Part shown: positions 8,702-18,300 of the stretch, in pieces
Position numbering within the stretch: the stretch's first letter is position 1
Layout: each line of letters starts with the position of its first letter
NCBI GenBank assembly: GCA_027622555.1
Contig: JAQBYJ010000023.1
Span: forward strand, 1 to 62,148
Direction: 5' to 3'
DNA length: 62,148 nt
Origin: Verrucomicrobiota bacterium
GTDB taxonomy: Bacteria; Verrucomicrobiota; Verrucomicrobiia; Opitutales; UBA2995
Translations under genes and position numbers: made by a program
Notes under the pieces: generated by a model
What the model was told of the DNA's origin: nothing
What the model saw: only the letters and a program-made list of their open reading frames with translations
The model's database searches: none

Positions 8702-9973
8702 ATGCTTAAATGGCTTACCCATTCGCTCCTTATTTTTACCTGCGCCGCATCTTCCGTTTGCGAAGCACAGGATTCGTTTTCAAAGGCCGTCAATACATTT
8801 GGAATCGAATTGCTAAGCAAACACTTCGATAATTCACAAGATACATCGAATTTCGTGATTTCCCCCTACTCCATTCAGACTGCATTTTTAATGGCTTACT
8901 TGGGAGCGGTTGGCGATACCAGGGACGAAATTAGGAAGGCATTGCATTACCCGAAGAATGACGAAGATCTTTTGTTAAACGTTTCTCGAATAAACGAGGA
9001 CCTCAACAGGATTCAAACGGAATTCCAAGATTTTGATAAGGAGGAAGGTCTGCATCCTGCCATTGCTCTAAACGTCGCAAATAAACTCTATATTCAGCGA
9101 CAATTTGTCCTTAACAAAATCTATTTGGAAAGCCTGAATCAGCTACCAGCTTCGGAAATTGGTAAGCTGGATTTTGAAGGCAACCCGGACGCGGCGAGAA
9201 CCGAAATGAACAAGTGGGTTTCCGAATGTACCAAAGGCAGGATAGAAGAATTGATATCAGACGGCAGCATCGGAACAGATACCCGAGCTTGTTTAATCAA
9301 TACACTTTATCTCAAGGCGGCCTGGGAATCTGCATTTGATGAAGACCTAACCAAAGCTGAAAACTTTTGGATTAACGGGGTTGAAAGGAAGAACGTTCAA
9401 ACGATGGTTCAGAAGCAGCATTTTGGATACCGGAAAATCCGACAGGGAACAGCCATCTCTATTCCTTACACGGGCGGGGAACTTCAATTTTTAGCTTTAA
9501 TACCGGATAAGAAAAACGGCTTATCCGACATCAGAAAATCCCTTAATCCAACCCTGCTTGATTCTTGCAGAAAGCTGACTACCCAACGGGAGATCGAACT
9601 TCATTTTCCAAAATTAATTCTCAAACCGTCTTCTCTGGATCTCGGGCAAATACTTCAAAGGATGGGTATTCAAAAAGCCTTTGATATTCCAAGAAACAGC
9701 GCCGACTTCAGCGGAATGATAACCATCTCTCCAAGCGAGTATTTCTACTTGGGAAAGGTGATACATCAAACATGGCTTGAGGTAGATGAGCTAGGAACCG
9801 AAGCCGCTGCGACCACGGGCATAGAAATGTTACTTGCATTTGGAATTGAGAAAAAACCGGAACCGCTGATCGTCCACATTGATAGACCATTCATTTTTGC
9901 CATTCAGCATATTCAATCGGGAATCTGTTTGTTCCTTGGATACGTAAACCATCCGGAAGAAATCGGATTATAA
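8702..9973 (+). CDS. Secreted serpin (serine protease inhibitor)
   Basis: A 423-residue serpin from ATG 8702, which places the signal peptide MLKWLTHSLLIFTCAASSVC at the N-terminus; an in-frame ATG at 8657 would add a charged leader and is less likely. Family landmarks are NFVISPYSIQTAFLMAYLGA, NTLYLKAAWESAF, WLEVDELGTEAAATTG and the C-terminal HIDRPFIFAIQ. The hinge of the reactive loop (E-L-G-T-E-A-A-A-T-T) keeps small residues at P12-P9 and Thr at P8, as in inhibitory serpins, so trapping of a protease is likely. Counting 17 residues puts the scissile bond near LLA/F, suggesting an elastase- or chymotrypsin-like target (inference). It is divergent from the antitoxin operon and upstream of an S9 peptidase. 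Confidence 0.93.
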   Translation: MLKWLTHSLLIFTCAASSVCEAQDSFSKAVNTFGIELLSKHFDNSQDTSNFVISPYSIQTAFLMAYLGAVGDTRDEIRKALHYPKNDEDLLLNVSRINEDLNRIQTEFQDFDKEEGLHPAIALNVANKLYIQRQFVLNKIYLESLNQLPASEIGKLDFEGNPDAARTEMNKWVSECTKGRIEELISDGSIGTDTRACLINTLYLKAAWESAFDEDLTKAENFWINGVERKNVQTMVQKQHFGYRKIRQGTAISIPYTGGELQFLALIPDKKNGLSDIRKSLNPTLLDSCRKLTTQREIELHFPKLILKPSSLDLGQILQRMGIQKAFDIPRNSADFSGMITISPSEYFYLGKVIHQTWLEVDELGTEAAATTGIEMLLAFGIEKKPEPLIVHIDRPFIFAIQHIQSGICLFLGYVNHPEEIGL

Positions 9974-10065
9974 TTAAAGACAGGGGGTGTGACTGTTTTT
10001 CACTTCGTTGTCGGTCAAGACCTCGGTACAATTAATACCTGAAACGAAAGGATGGCTATAGTATA

Positions 10066-10126
10066 GGAGCAAATTTGTTCGCCACTCGTAAATCAAAAAC
10101 CTTCAGGTCGCGACTAAAGTTGCTCC
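10066..10126. repeat. Degenerate REPIN-like inverted repeat
   Basis: GGAGCAAATTTGTTCGC (10066-10082) and, inverted, GGAGCAACTTTAGTCGC (10110-10126) agree at 13 of 17 positions and face each other, like the GTAGGAG repeat pairs elsewhere in the window. The GTAG head is decayed (GTATAG). It lies in the 569-base gap between the serpin and the S9 peptidase. Confidence 0.5.
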
Positions 10127-10310
10127 TGCTTATTCTGGCTGCTGCCGGTTTGGATGATTTTCTCGCGCATATTGAGCAAGCGCAGGCAAAAGCGGTTTAT
10201 AAAAAATGATACGAACAAGATTGTCCCGGTAGTTGCTCCACCCGCTGCTCAAGTTTAGCGGAAGGGGTAATCTTTCCTTTCCCAACTATCAAAAGCATTA
10301 TTCCCCCAGC

Positions 10311-10391
10311 GTAGGGCTCGATGCTTGCATCAGTGCCTTGTCCGGCAAGGTTATGGATCACGGAGGCCAAGTTGCAAGCAACTAGCCCTAC
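10311..10391. repeat. REPIN of the GTAGGGC subfamily
   Basis: An 81-bp unit starting GTAGGGC and ending GCCCTAC. Each end is followed inward by a small imperfect stem (CGATGC-TT-GCATCAG on the left). It shares the GTAG head with the other repeats but has GGC instead of GAG. The rest of the 9974-10542 gap holds the degenerate repeat at 10066 and no convincing gene. Confidence 0.6.
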
Positions 10392-10542
10392 AGCGAAATT
10401 TAATCTCATCCCGTATTATTAAATCATACCTAGGAGGAAACAGCTGCAGTATCCGTTTAAGAATAGAAAGTCCCAGGAATAGGCGAATCCTCAATACAAT
10501 CTAACCTTGCCCAAGGGGTTTCTCAAAATAGTTTGGTTTCAG

Positions 10543-12570
10543 ATGAAACTCATTCTGATTCCCCTGGCTGTTATATTTCTCTGGTGTGGTGCGCAGGCTC
10601 AGGCCGACAAACCCGCATTCAAAAACCTCGATGTCTTCGAATTGGAATACGCGGATGATCCACAGATTTCACCGGATGGGAAATCCATCGTCTATGTGAG
10701 ACGCGGCATGGATATCATGACCGATAGAGCCTACGGTCGTTTATGGATGCTGAACTCGGATGGAACCGATCATCGTAAGCTTACCGCCAGAGAGGTCAAT
10801 GAATCCAACCCCAGGTGGTCGCCCAGCGGAGACAGGATCGCGTTTGTCAGCTCAAGTGAGAACGGTAGTGAAATTTACGTGCTTTGGGCGGACACTCAGC
10901 AATTGGCGAAGATAACGGAACTGGATGGATCACCTTCCGGGCTAAGCTGGTCACCGGATGGAACTCATATAGCCTTTTCACTCAAGGTGGACGGAAAAAA
11001 GGACGAACTGGTGAAACCGCCCAAGAAACCGAAAGATGCGAAATGGGCAGAGGCACCAAGAGTGACGACCCTCCTGAAGCATGAGCGCGATGGCTCCGGC
11101 TACATCTCTCCTGGGTTCAGCCATTTCTTTGTTGTGCCCGCCGATGGGTCGACTGCTCGCCAAGTTAGCTCGGGCGACTATCATCATAGCGGAACTCCTC
11201 AATGGTCACCCGATGGCAGGTCCTTGGTCTTCTCGGGCAATCGGACCGAGAACTGGGAATTTGAATTTCGAAACTCAGAAATCTACAAACTCGATCTTGA
11301 GACTGGCTCGATCGAAGTCTTGACCGATAGAAATGGCCCTGACCACAGCCCAACTATTTCACCGAATGGGAAGCAGGTCGCTTACCTGGGATTCGAAGAT
11401 AAGATACAAACTTATCAGATTGATCGTTTATTTTTAATGGACCTGGACGGCTCCAACAAACGAGAGATCGATCTCAATCTTGATCGCAGTATTTCCAATC
11501 CTTCCTGGGCCAAAGATGGCAACGGTATCTACTTCCAATACGATAACCATGGTAACACAAAGATAGGTTATGTAAGTCTCGGTGGTAAGGTAGAAAAAAT
11601 TGCCGATAACTTGGGAGGAACAGGAATTGGGCGACCCTATGGAGGCGGCTCCTTTACACTCTCCGAAGATGACGTAATAACTTACACTTTTTGCACACCC
11701 TACCACCCAGCCGATGTGGCTGTGATTTCAAATACCGAGGTGAGTGTTCTCACACACCTAAATGCCGACCTGCTCGATCACCGGGAGCTGGGCGAGTTTG
11801 AAGAAGTCTGGTATACCTCCACCTTCGACCAACGAGCACTCCAAGGATGGATCGTAAAACCACCTAAGTTCGAACCAGCGAACAGGTATCCACTCATGGT
11901 GGAAATCCATGGGGGGCCGGTTTCGAACTACGGAGATCGATTTTCTGCAGAGATGCAATTGGCCGCTTCTGCTGGCTATGTAGTCTTCTACCCAAACTTT
12001 CGGGGCAGCACCGGCTATGGCGAGGAGTTTGGAAACTTGCTCTACAACAATTATCCGGGTGACGACTATCAGGACATCATGGACGGCGTGGACGTCATGA
12101 TTGCGAAGGACTACATCGATGAAGATCAATTGTTCGTGACCGGTGGCAGTGCCGGAGGAATCATGTCGGCCTGGATTATTGGAAAGAACCATCGCTTCAG
12201 GGCTGCGTCGGTAGTGAAGCCAGTTATGAACTGGATCAGCAAGACGCTCACCGCTGACAATTACTACGGCTACGCCAACTATCGAATCCCCGGACAGCCC
12301 TGGGAAAACTTTGAGGACTACTGGAAATTCTCGCCGATTTCGTTAGTGGGAAATGTGGAAACACCCACTCTCGTCATGGTCGGCATGGAAGATCTTCGAA
12401 CTCCCATCTCCGAAGCCAAACAACTTTATCATGCCTTAAAACTTCGAAAGATCCCAACAGCGTTTGTCGAGATCCCCGGTTCCTATCACAATATCGCTAA
12501 TCGACCCAGCCAGCTTATAACCAAAGTTGAACATACCCTGGCGTGGTTTGAGAAGTACAGGAAAGAATAG
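10543..12570 (+). CDS. S9 family serine peptidase (acylaminoacyl/dipeptidyl peptidase type), secreted
   Basis: Cleaves short peptides through a prolyl-oligopeptidase fold. From ATG 10543 it has 675 residues with signal peptide MKLILIPLAVIFLWCGAQAQ; a TTG start at 10507 is possible but would precede the signal. The N-terminal half holds repeated TolB/WD40-like propeller blades (ISPDGKSIVYVRR, WSPSGDRIAFVSS, WSPDGTHIAFS). The C-terminal alpha/beta-hydrolase domain shows GGSAGG with Ser536, Asp617 in GMEDLRTP and His649 in GSYHNI, a full triad. It follows the serpin and precedes a serine hydrolase on the same strand. A role in peptide scavenging is likely; whether the upstream serpin has any link to it is speculation. 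Confidence 0.93.
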   Translation: MKLILIPLAVIFLWCGAQAQADKPAFKNLDVFELEYADDPQISPDGKSIVYVRRGMDIMTDRAYGRLWMLNSDGTDHRKLTAREVNESNPRWSPSGDRIAFVSSSENGSEIYVLWADTQQLAKITELDGSPSGLSWSPDGTHIAFSLKVDGKKDELVKPPKKPKDAKWAEAPRVTTLLKHERDGSGYISPGFSHFFVVPADGSTARQVSSGDYHHSGTPQWSPDGRSLVFSGNRTENWEFEFRNSEIYKLDLETGSIEVLTDRNGPDHSPTISPNGKQVAYLGFEDKIQTYQIDRLFLMDLDGSNKREIDLNLDRSISNPSWAKDGNGIYFQYDNHGNTKIGYVSLGGKVEKIADNLGGTGIGRPYGGGSFTLSEDDVITYTFCTPYHPADVAVISNTEVSVLTHLNADLLDHRELGEFEEVWYTSTFDQRALQGWIVKPPKFEPANRYPLMVEIHGGPVSNYGDRFSAEMQLAASAGYVVFYPNFRGSTGYGEEFGNLLYNNYPGDDYQDIMDGVDVMIAKDYIDEDQLFVTGGSAGGIMSAWIIGKNHRFRAASVVKPVMNWISKTLTADNYYGYANYRIPGQPWENFEDYWKFSPISLVGNVETPTLVMVGMEDLRTPISEAKQLYHALKLRKIPTAFVEIPGSYHNIANRPSQLITKVEHTLAWFEKYRKE

Positions 12571-12620
12571 TAGTCCTGAAAACCGCTGGTCCAAATCTTA
12601 ACCGCAGCCATCAAACAAGG

Positions 12621-13940
12621 ATGACGAGCCGCAGAGACAGTCTAATTTCAACCGAAGAAATCAATGCGATATTAACGGATAGGATAGACGGAGCAAAGAA
12701 GAGCACAGGAATGGTTATCGGCCTTATAGAAGGTTATAAGACCCGGATAATAAGTCTTGGCAATATAAGTAAAGAATCAAATCAACCTGTGAATGGTGAT
12801 ACGATTTTCGAAATAGGTTCTGTCTCCAAGCTATTCACGGCGGTTCTGTTGGCTGATATGCATCTCAAAAGTGAGATAAAACTATCAGACCCAATATCGT
12901 CATTTCTTCCTGAGGGAGTGAGAGTGCCAACCTACGAAGGCAGGGAAATCGACCTCCTCAGTTTGGTTTCTCATCGCTCCGGACTTCCTCGCATGCCTAG
13001 CAACTTGAATCCTAAAGAGCTTACTCAACCTTTGGCGGATTACTCTCATACCGATTTATACGAATTTCTTTCCGGGTATCAGCTAGACCGTCCCATTGGA
13101 GAAACCTATGAGTACTCGAATATCGGCTATGCGTTATTAGGACACCTGCTCGAACGAAGAACAGGACTCAACTATGCCACGTTGATCCATTCTAGAGTAT
13201 GCGAACCGTTAAAGATGACCAGCACGAGTGCCAAACTTGAACCCATGCTAAATAGCCGATTAGCTGTCGGCCACGGCCAACAGATGGAAGCCGTTCCGCC
13301 ATGTCAGTTTTCTACCTTTGAAAGTGCGGGTTCAATTCGATCATCAGCAAATGACATGTTGAGATTCATTTCCGCAAACCTCGAATCTGTTTCATCACCG
13401 ATGGGGAAAGCTCTGGCTTTAACTCGCGCACTTAAGAATGGCTCTAAAGATGAAGATGGTTTTGGCTGGGTAACTGCGGACAAATTTGACGCACCAATTT
13501 ACTGGCATAATGGAGGAACCAACGGGTTCCATAGCTTTGTCGGCTTTCGAGAAGATAATCAAACTGGAGTTGTTGTTCTATCCAATTCAGTGAGTTTCAT
13601 CGACGATATAGGCCTTCATATTCTTGAAAGGCAGTATCCATTAGCAAAAAGGAGAGAGGCCATTCAATTAACCACTCAACTTTTACAGGACTATGTCGGA
13701 GAATATCGATTTAAGCCAAAGATTTCTTTCCATGTAAGCTTAGAAGGAGAAGAACTTCTTGCAAATGTAACTGGGCAACCACCCCTACCAATATATCCAG
13801 AATCCGAAACTGAGTTCTTTTTCGAATTCGTGGATGCCAGATTGAAGTTCATTCGTGATGAAGCGGGTCAAGTCATCAAAGTTGAACTTCACCAGATGGG
13901 AATCGTTCAGGTGGCTGTTAAGTCTTTGCAGGAAGGATAA
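12621..13940 (+). CDS. Class C beta-lactamase-like serine hydrolase
   Basis: A penicillin-recognising-fold hydrolase of 439 residues. Catalytic motifs are SVSK (67-70, nucleophile and general base), YSN (165-167) and HNGG (296-299), the third replacing the KTG box. A C-terminal domain after residue 350 resembles the small beta-barrel found in DUF3471-type family members. No signal peptide is visible at the chosen ATG, so it may be cytoplasmic or the start may be wrong, since relatives are often secreted. It lies 50 bases after the S9 peptidase and could be co-transcribed. The family contains esterases, D-aminopeptidases and peptidoglycan enzymes, so the reaction is undetermined. Confidence 0.88.
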   Translation: MTSRRDSLISTEEINAILTDRIDGAKKSTGMVIGLIEGYKTRIISLGNISKESNQPVNGDTIFEIGSVSKLFTAVLLADMHLKSEIKLSDPISSFLPEGVRVPTYEGREIDLLSLVSHRSGLPRMPSNLNPKELTQPLADYSHTDLYEFLSGYQLDRPIGETYEYSNIGYALLGHLLERRTGLNYATLIHSRVCEPLKMTSTSAKLEPMLNSRLAVGHGQQMEAVPPCQFSTFESAGSIRSSANDMLRFISANLESVSSPMGKALALTRALKNGSKDEDGFGWVTADKFDAPIYWHNGGTNGFHSFVGFREDNQTGVVVLSNSVSFIDDIGLHILERQYPLAKRREAIQLTTQLLQDYVGEYRFKPKISFHVSLEGEELLANVTGQPPLPIYPESETEFFFEFVDARLKFIRDEAGQVIKVELHQMGIVQVAVKSLQEG

Positions 13941-14155
13941 AATACTATTCATGCAATAATGTTACCCGCCAATATAATAGCATATTAGGTCAATTCAGAG
14001 ACGATCACACATCCACTCAGTCCGCAAAAATAACTCTGTTGTTTGAAACAGGCTCATTTGAGGAGAACTGGGATAACCAATACAATCTCAGAACTCATTG
14101 GTATTTAAACTCCCGCTTTTTCACGATTATATTGAAGAAAATATGCTTCCGAAAA

Positions 14156-15571
14156 TCAGTAATCCTTCCCTTCCCAACTATCGAATACGGACGCTTGCCA
14201 CTGCTCCAGTTCAGAAAGCATCCGCTTGACTCGAGCTGATTCTTTCTTTGAAAGATCGTTGGACTCCATCGGATCGTTCAACAGGTTGTACAGTTCTACG
14301 GTTACTTTATCCGCCTTTTGAATACGGTGCAGCTTCCAGGGCCAATCGTTCCAGGCGGCGTGACCTTGGTAATCGCCTCTTTCCAATTCAGGAAACTCCT
14401 CAACATTTTTAAGTAGTCGCTCCGGATGTGGATTGGGGAGCCCTTGTTGCTGGGCTTCCATCAATGCCTTAATGGTTCGGTCGCTCCAGGTGCCTTGTCC
14501 GACAGTGTGTAAATGCCAGAAGCCCATTGGAGGCCGCTGAGTTCGCCGGCCAGCAATAATGCTCGAAAGGTCTATTCCATCGAGCCGTGGTTGATGCGCC
14601 ACTTTGCCATTAGCAATCGAAAGCAAGGTTGGGTAAATGTCGGTGGCACAGGACGGAGTTTCAATCGTTCCCGGCTCCAGCTTACTCGGCCATTCGATGA
14701 TCGCAGGAACGCGAAGTCCACCTTCGTAGATGCTTCCTTTTTTCTCACGACCGCCGGACGAAGCTTCGACGAGACCTCCGTTGTCACTACAGTACCAGAC
14801 CAGGGTGTTGTCAGCGATACCCATATCTCCTAGGCTTCGACGTAGCCTGCCCATTTGTTGATCAAGCAATGTGATTTCAAGAAAATAACCGCGACTCTCT
14901 TCACCCTTATAAAGATCCTCCCCTCCCGGAAAGTCGACCGGAGTTTCTTCGTGAGGACTATGCGGTGAAGGAAACCAGGTAACGGTGAACATCGGCTTCT
15001 CGCCGTCCTTGTGCTTTTTAAGAAACTCGATCGTGGCATCCATACTGATGATGGAACCCTGACCTTTCGGGTTTTCGTAAACGCCGTTTCGACTAAGATA
15101 AGGATCACGATCAAAGAAGTTTAACCCTGAAAACCATTCATCGAAGCCCGCACCTCCTGGACTGGTCGGGCTTTCTTTTTGAACCGATCCTATGTGCCAC
15201 TTTCCAAAGTGCCCGGTCACATAACCGGCATCTCTAAGCACCTCCGCAATAGTCACCTCGTTGGGGCGCATATAGTGCCCATGATTGGGGACATTGGTTC
15301 GCATGGGAGTTCGACCCGTCATCACACTGGCACGGGTTGGCGAACAGACAGGAGCACCGGCATAAAATCGATTAAACACCACTCCGGCTTTGGCCATGGC
15401 ATCCAAGTGGGGCGTTTTAACAAACGGGTGTCCGGTAAAGCCTGCGTCCCCGTATCCCTGATCGTCCGCCATTACTAAAAGAATGTTAGGCCTGGAATCC
15501 TGGCCAAACGACATCTCAGATGCGAGCGCCAGGATTAGAAGCGTATAGAGAGAAGTGCGAAGAATCTTCAT
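14156..15571 (-). CDS. Type I sulfatase, secreted (sulfatase 2)
   Basis: A 471-residue sulfatase from ATG 15571, chosen because it opens the signal peptide MKILRTSLYTLLILALASEM; the frame runs upstream but without secretion features. The formylglycine motif is CSPTR with Cys76, and metal and substrate contacts are marked by VMADDQGYGD, GKWHIG, PSPHSPHEE and CSDNGG. It resembles sulfatase 1 in length and motif spacing (both share GAPVCSPTR and FNRFYAGAPV), so the two are probably paralogues. The gene faces the cupin gene divergently, 81 bases apart. The 215 bases between its stop and the beta-lactamase-like gene hold no gene. Confidence 0.93.
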   Translation of the reverse strand: MKILRTSLYTLLILALASEMSFGQDSRPNILLVMADDQGYGDAGFTGHPFVKTPHLDAMAKAGVVFNRFYAGAPVCSPTRASVMTGRTPMRTNVPNHGHYMRPNEVTIAEVLRDAGYVTGHFGKWHIGSVQKESPTSPGGAGFDEWFSGLNFFDRDPYLSRNGVYENPKGQGSIISMDATIEFLKKHKDGEKPMFTVTWFPSPHSPHEETPVDFPGGEDLYKGEESRGYFLEITLLDQQMGRLRRSLGDMGIADNTLVWYCSDNGGLVEASSGGREKKGSIYEGGLRVPAIIEWPSKLEPGTIETPSCATDIYPTLLSIANGKVAHQPRLDGIDLSSIIAGRRTQRPPMGFWHLHTVGQGTWSDRTIKALMEAQQQGLPNPHPERLLKNVEEFPELERGDYQGHAAWNDWPWKLHRIQKADKVTVELYNLLNDPMESNDLSKKESARVKRMLSELEQWQASVFDSWEGKDY

Positions 15572-15652
15572 TTGAAAGAATTCAGAGATTGAGGTGCAAC
15601 ACAGCGAAAAGCAATTGCCTATAACAGGGCACTCACTTAAACAATCAGTCCT

Positions 15653-15985
15653 ATGGCTGGAGTAGGCACCAAAAAAGTATTTGAAGATGATCGGGTTATC
15701 GTTTGGCACCTCGACCTGGAACCCGGAGAACAAGGGGATCGGCACACCCACGTGCTTGACTATACTATACGAGTGATCCAAGGATCAACTCTCGAAGTCT
15801 GCGGCCCGGATGGAGAACTCCTGGACACAGTGGAACTCGAAGCAGGTGGCGCCCTCGCCTTCCAGATACAAGGAGATCAAATCGTATCCGATCGTCCTGG
15901 CTATCCCGCTGTTCCGGCAACCCACAGCGCCAAAAATGTCGGTCCAAATACGTTCAGGGAAGTTCTCATTGAATTTAAAAACTAA
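15653..15985 (+). CDS. Small cupin-fold protein
   Basis: A 110-residue single-domain protein. The stretch EPGEQGDRHTHVLDYTIRVI holds the G-x-x-x-H-x-H part of cupin motif 1, and GGALAFQIQGD with the later PATHSAKN resembles motif 2, so a metal-binding beta-barrel is likely. No signal peptide. It begins divergently from sulfatase 2 and its 3' end overlaps the start region of the PQQ dehydrogenase, implying co-transcription. Cupins of this size are enzymes or small-molecule sensors; nothing here decides which. Confidence 0.75.
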   Translation: MAGVGTKKVFEDDRVIVWHLDLEPGEQGDRHTHVLDYTIRVIQGSTLEVCGPDGELLDTVELEAGGALAFQIQGDQIVSDRPGYPAVPATHSAKNVGPNTFREVLIEFKN

Positions 15986-18173
15986 CCTTCGACTCGCCAT
16001 TCGTAAACGAAACAAGAACTCCCCGATCTCAACACCCAAGGTCTACTTATTCCTCATAATTTTCTTAATTGGCTGTAGTGAAGGTCAAAAAGAAGAACCT
16101 TCCGATTACTCAACCTGGAGTGCTTATGCTGGGAGTGCAGATGCAGCCCAGTACTCGAGTATCGATCAGATCAATACCTCCAATGTAGGCCGTCTCGAAC
16201 TCGCCTGGTCTTTCTCAACGGAAGATAACAATTTGTATTTTTTCGCTCCACTGGTCGTGGAAAACCGCGCCTACGTTCTGGCCAAGAACAACTCGATCGT
16301 AGCCATTGACGCAAGCAACGGAAAAGAAGTTTGGACCCACACGCTGGAACCCGGAACCGTTGCGATCACCAACCGCGGAATTAATTATTGGGAGAGCAAG
16401 GATAGGTCCGATAGGCGACTGTTCTTTGCAAGCGACCACTTTCTGCGGGCCCTCGATGCTGAAACCGGAACAACAATTAATAGCTTCGGCAAGGACGGTA
16501 GTGTCAACCTGAAGGAAGGTTTGGGGCGAGATCCGGATTCGTTTACCATCGTGCAATCCCGTTCGCCCGGTCGAGTCTTCGAAGATTTGTTGATTCTTGG
16601 TTCGGCAACGAATGAAGGCTATGGGTCTGCTCCTGGAGACGTTCGCGCGTACGATGTCCGCACCGGAAAGCTCGTTTGGTCCTTCCATACCATACCTCAT
16701 CCGGGAGAGTTCGGTCACGAAACCTGGCCAGAGGATGCCTGGAAAACAGTTGGCGGCGCCAATGTCTGGACCGAGTTCACCTTGGATGTGCAGCGGAAAA
16801 TCGTTTACCTGCCGGTTGCCAGTGCGAAATACAATTTCTACGGCGCGGACCGGGCAGGGACCAACCTCTACAGTAACTGCCTGGTTGCCCTGGACGCGCG
16901 AACCGGCGAACGCATTTGGCACTTTCAGTTTATCCACCACGACATCTGGGATTATGACCCCGCCACTGCCCCAAAGCTTCTGACGGTAGAACACCAAGGC
17001 GAGATGATAGACGTTGTGGCTCAGGCGACCAAACAGGGTTTTGTTTATGTCTTTGATCGAGTAAGCGGAATTCCGCTGTGGCCAATTGAGGAACGAAAGG
17101 TTCCAATAGGTACTGAAATGCCTCGAGAAACGCTGTGGCCGACACAGCCATTTCCAACGGTTCCTCCACCTTTCGCACGTCAGACATTTACCGTGGATGA
17201 CTTGAATCCCTATATTGAAACGGAGGAACGGGCCAAGTTCTTCGACTACGTTCAAGGTGCCCGCAACGAAGGCTTGTTTACTCCTCCTGGCCGAGGTGAC
17301 ACTATTCAAATGCCGGGCAACAACGGCGGAGCAAACTGGGGCGGCGGCGCGGTCGATCCGAAAGCGGGCATGCTCTATGTCGTTTCAAAAGATCACCCGG
17401 CCATTCTGAAACTCGAACCGGATCGAGCTCAAACGATACCACCGCCCGAAAACCCTGAACTGCGTGGCTCCTATCTTTATGATGTCCATTGCCACAACTG
17501 CCACACTACATCGGCTCAAGAAAATGCCATGGCGGTTTCGTCTCTGGTTGGAGTCACCGACAAACTCAACGATCAGCAAATTCTCAATATCATAAAACAG
17601 GGACAAGGACCCATGCCCGGCAATCCATCCATTTCGGAGTCTGATATGCAGTTGCTTGTGGATTATTTGAAACATCCGACCCCCATTTTAAAGTTGTTGG
17701 GTAACGAAACGGTACAACTGGAAAACAACGCGCGATTTGTCAGTGGCTTTGGACTTGTCCGGGCGAGCAATGGACTTTCACTCATCGGACCTCCATGGAC
17801 CACAATCACTGCCTATGATTTGAACGAGGGAACTATTAAATGGCAGATCCCTCTGGGCGAAGTTCCGGAACTCGCGGCAAAAGGCATCAGAAATACCGGA
17901 TCCGTTTACCAAAAAGTCGGACCTGTCGTAACCGCCGGCGGTCTGCTCTTCGCCGGATCAAAAGACAAAAAAGTGAGAGCGTTCGATTCAAAAACCGGTG
18001 AGCTTCTTTGGGAGAGAGAAGTCTCCAATGGAGTTGAAGGAATACCCGCGGTCTATCAAGTGGGCGGTCGTCAATACATTCTCTTTTGCGCTTCCTCCCA
18101 ATCGGGCCTGTCCCGCGACTCCGAAGTCATCATTAAAGGCGAGTATATCGCCTTCGCCCTTCCGGAAAATTGA
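15969..18173 (+). CDS. PQQ-dependent dehydrogenase with cytochrome c domain, lipoprotein
   Basis: Quinoprotein alcohol/aldose dehydrogenase. The body is an eight-bladed propeller with tryptophan-docking blades (GKEVWTHTLEPGT, GKLVWSFHTIPHPGEFG, FIHHDIWDYDPATAPKL, GTIKWQIPLGE). A haem c motif C-H-N-C-H (residues 508-512) sits in an inserted domain before the last blades, as in glucose-dehydrogenase-like quinohaemoproteins. The start is uncertain: no ATG gives a clean leader, but TTG 15969 produces a basic region and hydrophobic stretch ending in a lipobox (FLIGC, Cys36); ATG 15936 is the alternative. It overlaps the cupin end by 17 bases. It would oxidise sugars or alcohols in the periplasm and pass electrons to the respiratory chain. 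Confidence 0.88.
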   Translation: MNLKTNLRLAIRKRNKNSPISTPKVYLFLIIFLIGCSEGQKEEPSDYSTWSAYAGSADAAQYSSIDQINTSNVGRLELAWSFSTEDNNLYFFAPLVVENRAYVLAKNNSIVAIDASNGKEVWTHTLEPGTVAITNRGINYWESKDRSDRRLFFASDHFLRALDAETGTTINSFGKDGSVNLKEGLGRDPDSFTIVQSRSPGRVFEDLLILGSATNEGYGSAPGDVRAYDVRTGKLVWSFHTIPHPGEFGHETWPEDAWKTVGGANVWTEFTLDVQRKIVYLPVASAKYNFYGADRAGTNLYSNCLVALDARTGERIWHFQFIHHDIWDYDPATAPKLLTVEHQGEMIDVVAQATKQGFVYVFDRVSGIPLWPIEERKVPIGTEMPRETLWPTQPFPTVPPPFARQTFTVDDLNPYIETEERAKFFDYVQGARNEGLFTPPGRGDTIQMPGNNGGANWGGGAVDPKAGMLYVVSKDHPAILKLEPDRAQTIPPPENPELRGSYLYDVHCHNCHTTSAQENAMAVSSLVGVTDKLNDQQILNIIKQGQGPMPGNPSISESDMQLLVDYLKHPTPILKLLGNETVQLENNARFVSGFGLVRASNGLSLIGPPWTTITAYDLNEGTIKWQIPLGEVPELAAKGIRNTGSVYQKVGPVVTAGGLLFAGSKDKKVRAFDSKTGELLWEREVSNGVEGIPAVYQVGGRQYILFCASSQSGLSRDSEVIIKGEYIAFALPEN

Positions 18174-18300
18174 ACCCATCTATGTTAAAAACCATCTGAG
18201 ATTTCCTACGCGTTCTCGTCGAATCAGATTAGGACAAATGGGTTGCGATCAGCACTCTAACCTTGCTCGAAAAAAACAGAAATCTAAGTTAATCCATGCC

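Noticed and set aside
10127-10212. Short plus-strand stretch reading AGLDDFLAHIEQAQAKAVYK before a stop
   Set aside because: It looks protein-like, but there is no start or upstream continuation; it is too short to support a gene remnant.
10197-10409. 70-codon minus-strand frame with a hydrophobic start
   Set aside because: Much of it is encoded by the REPIN at 10311-10391; the rest has no family features.
16215-17309. 364-codon antisense frame inside the PQQ dehydrogenase gene
   Set aside because: A shadow frame of a well-supported gene. Long antisense frames arise by codon bias, and the product has no recognisable motif.
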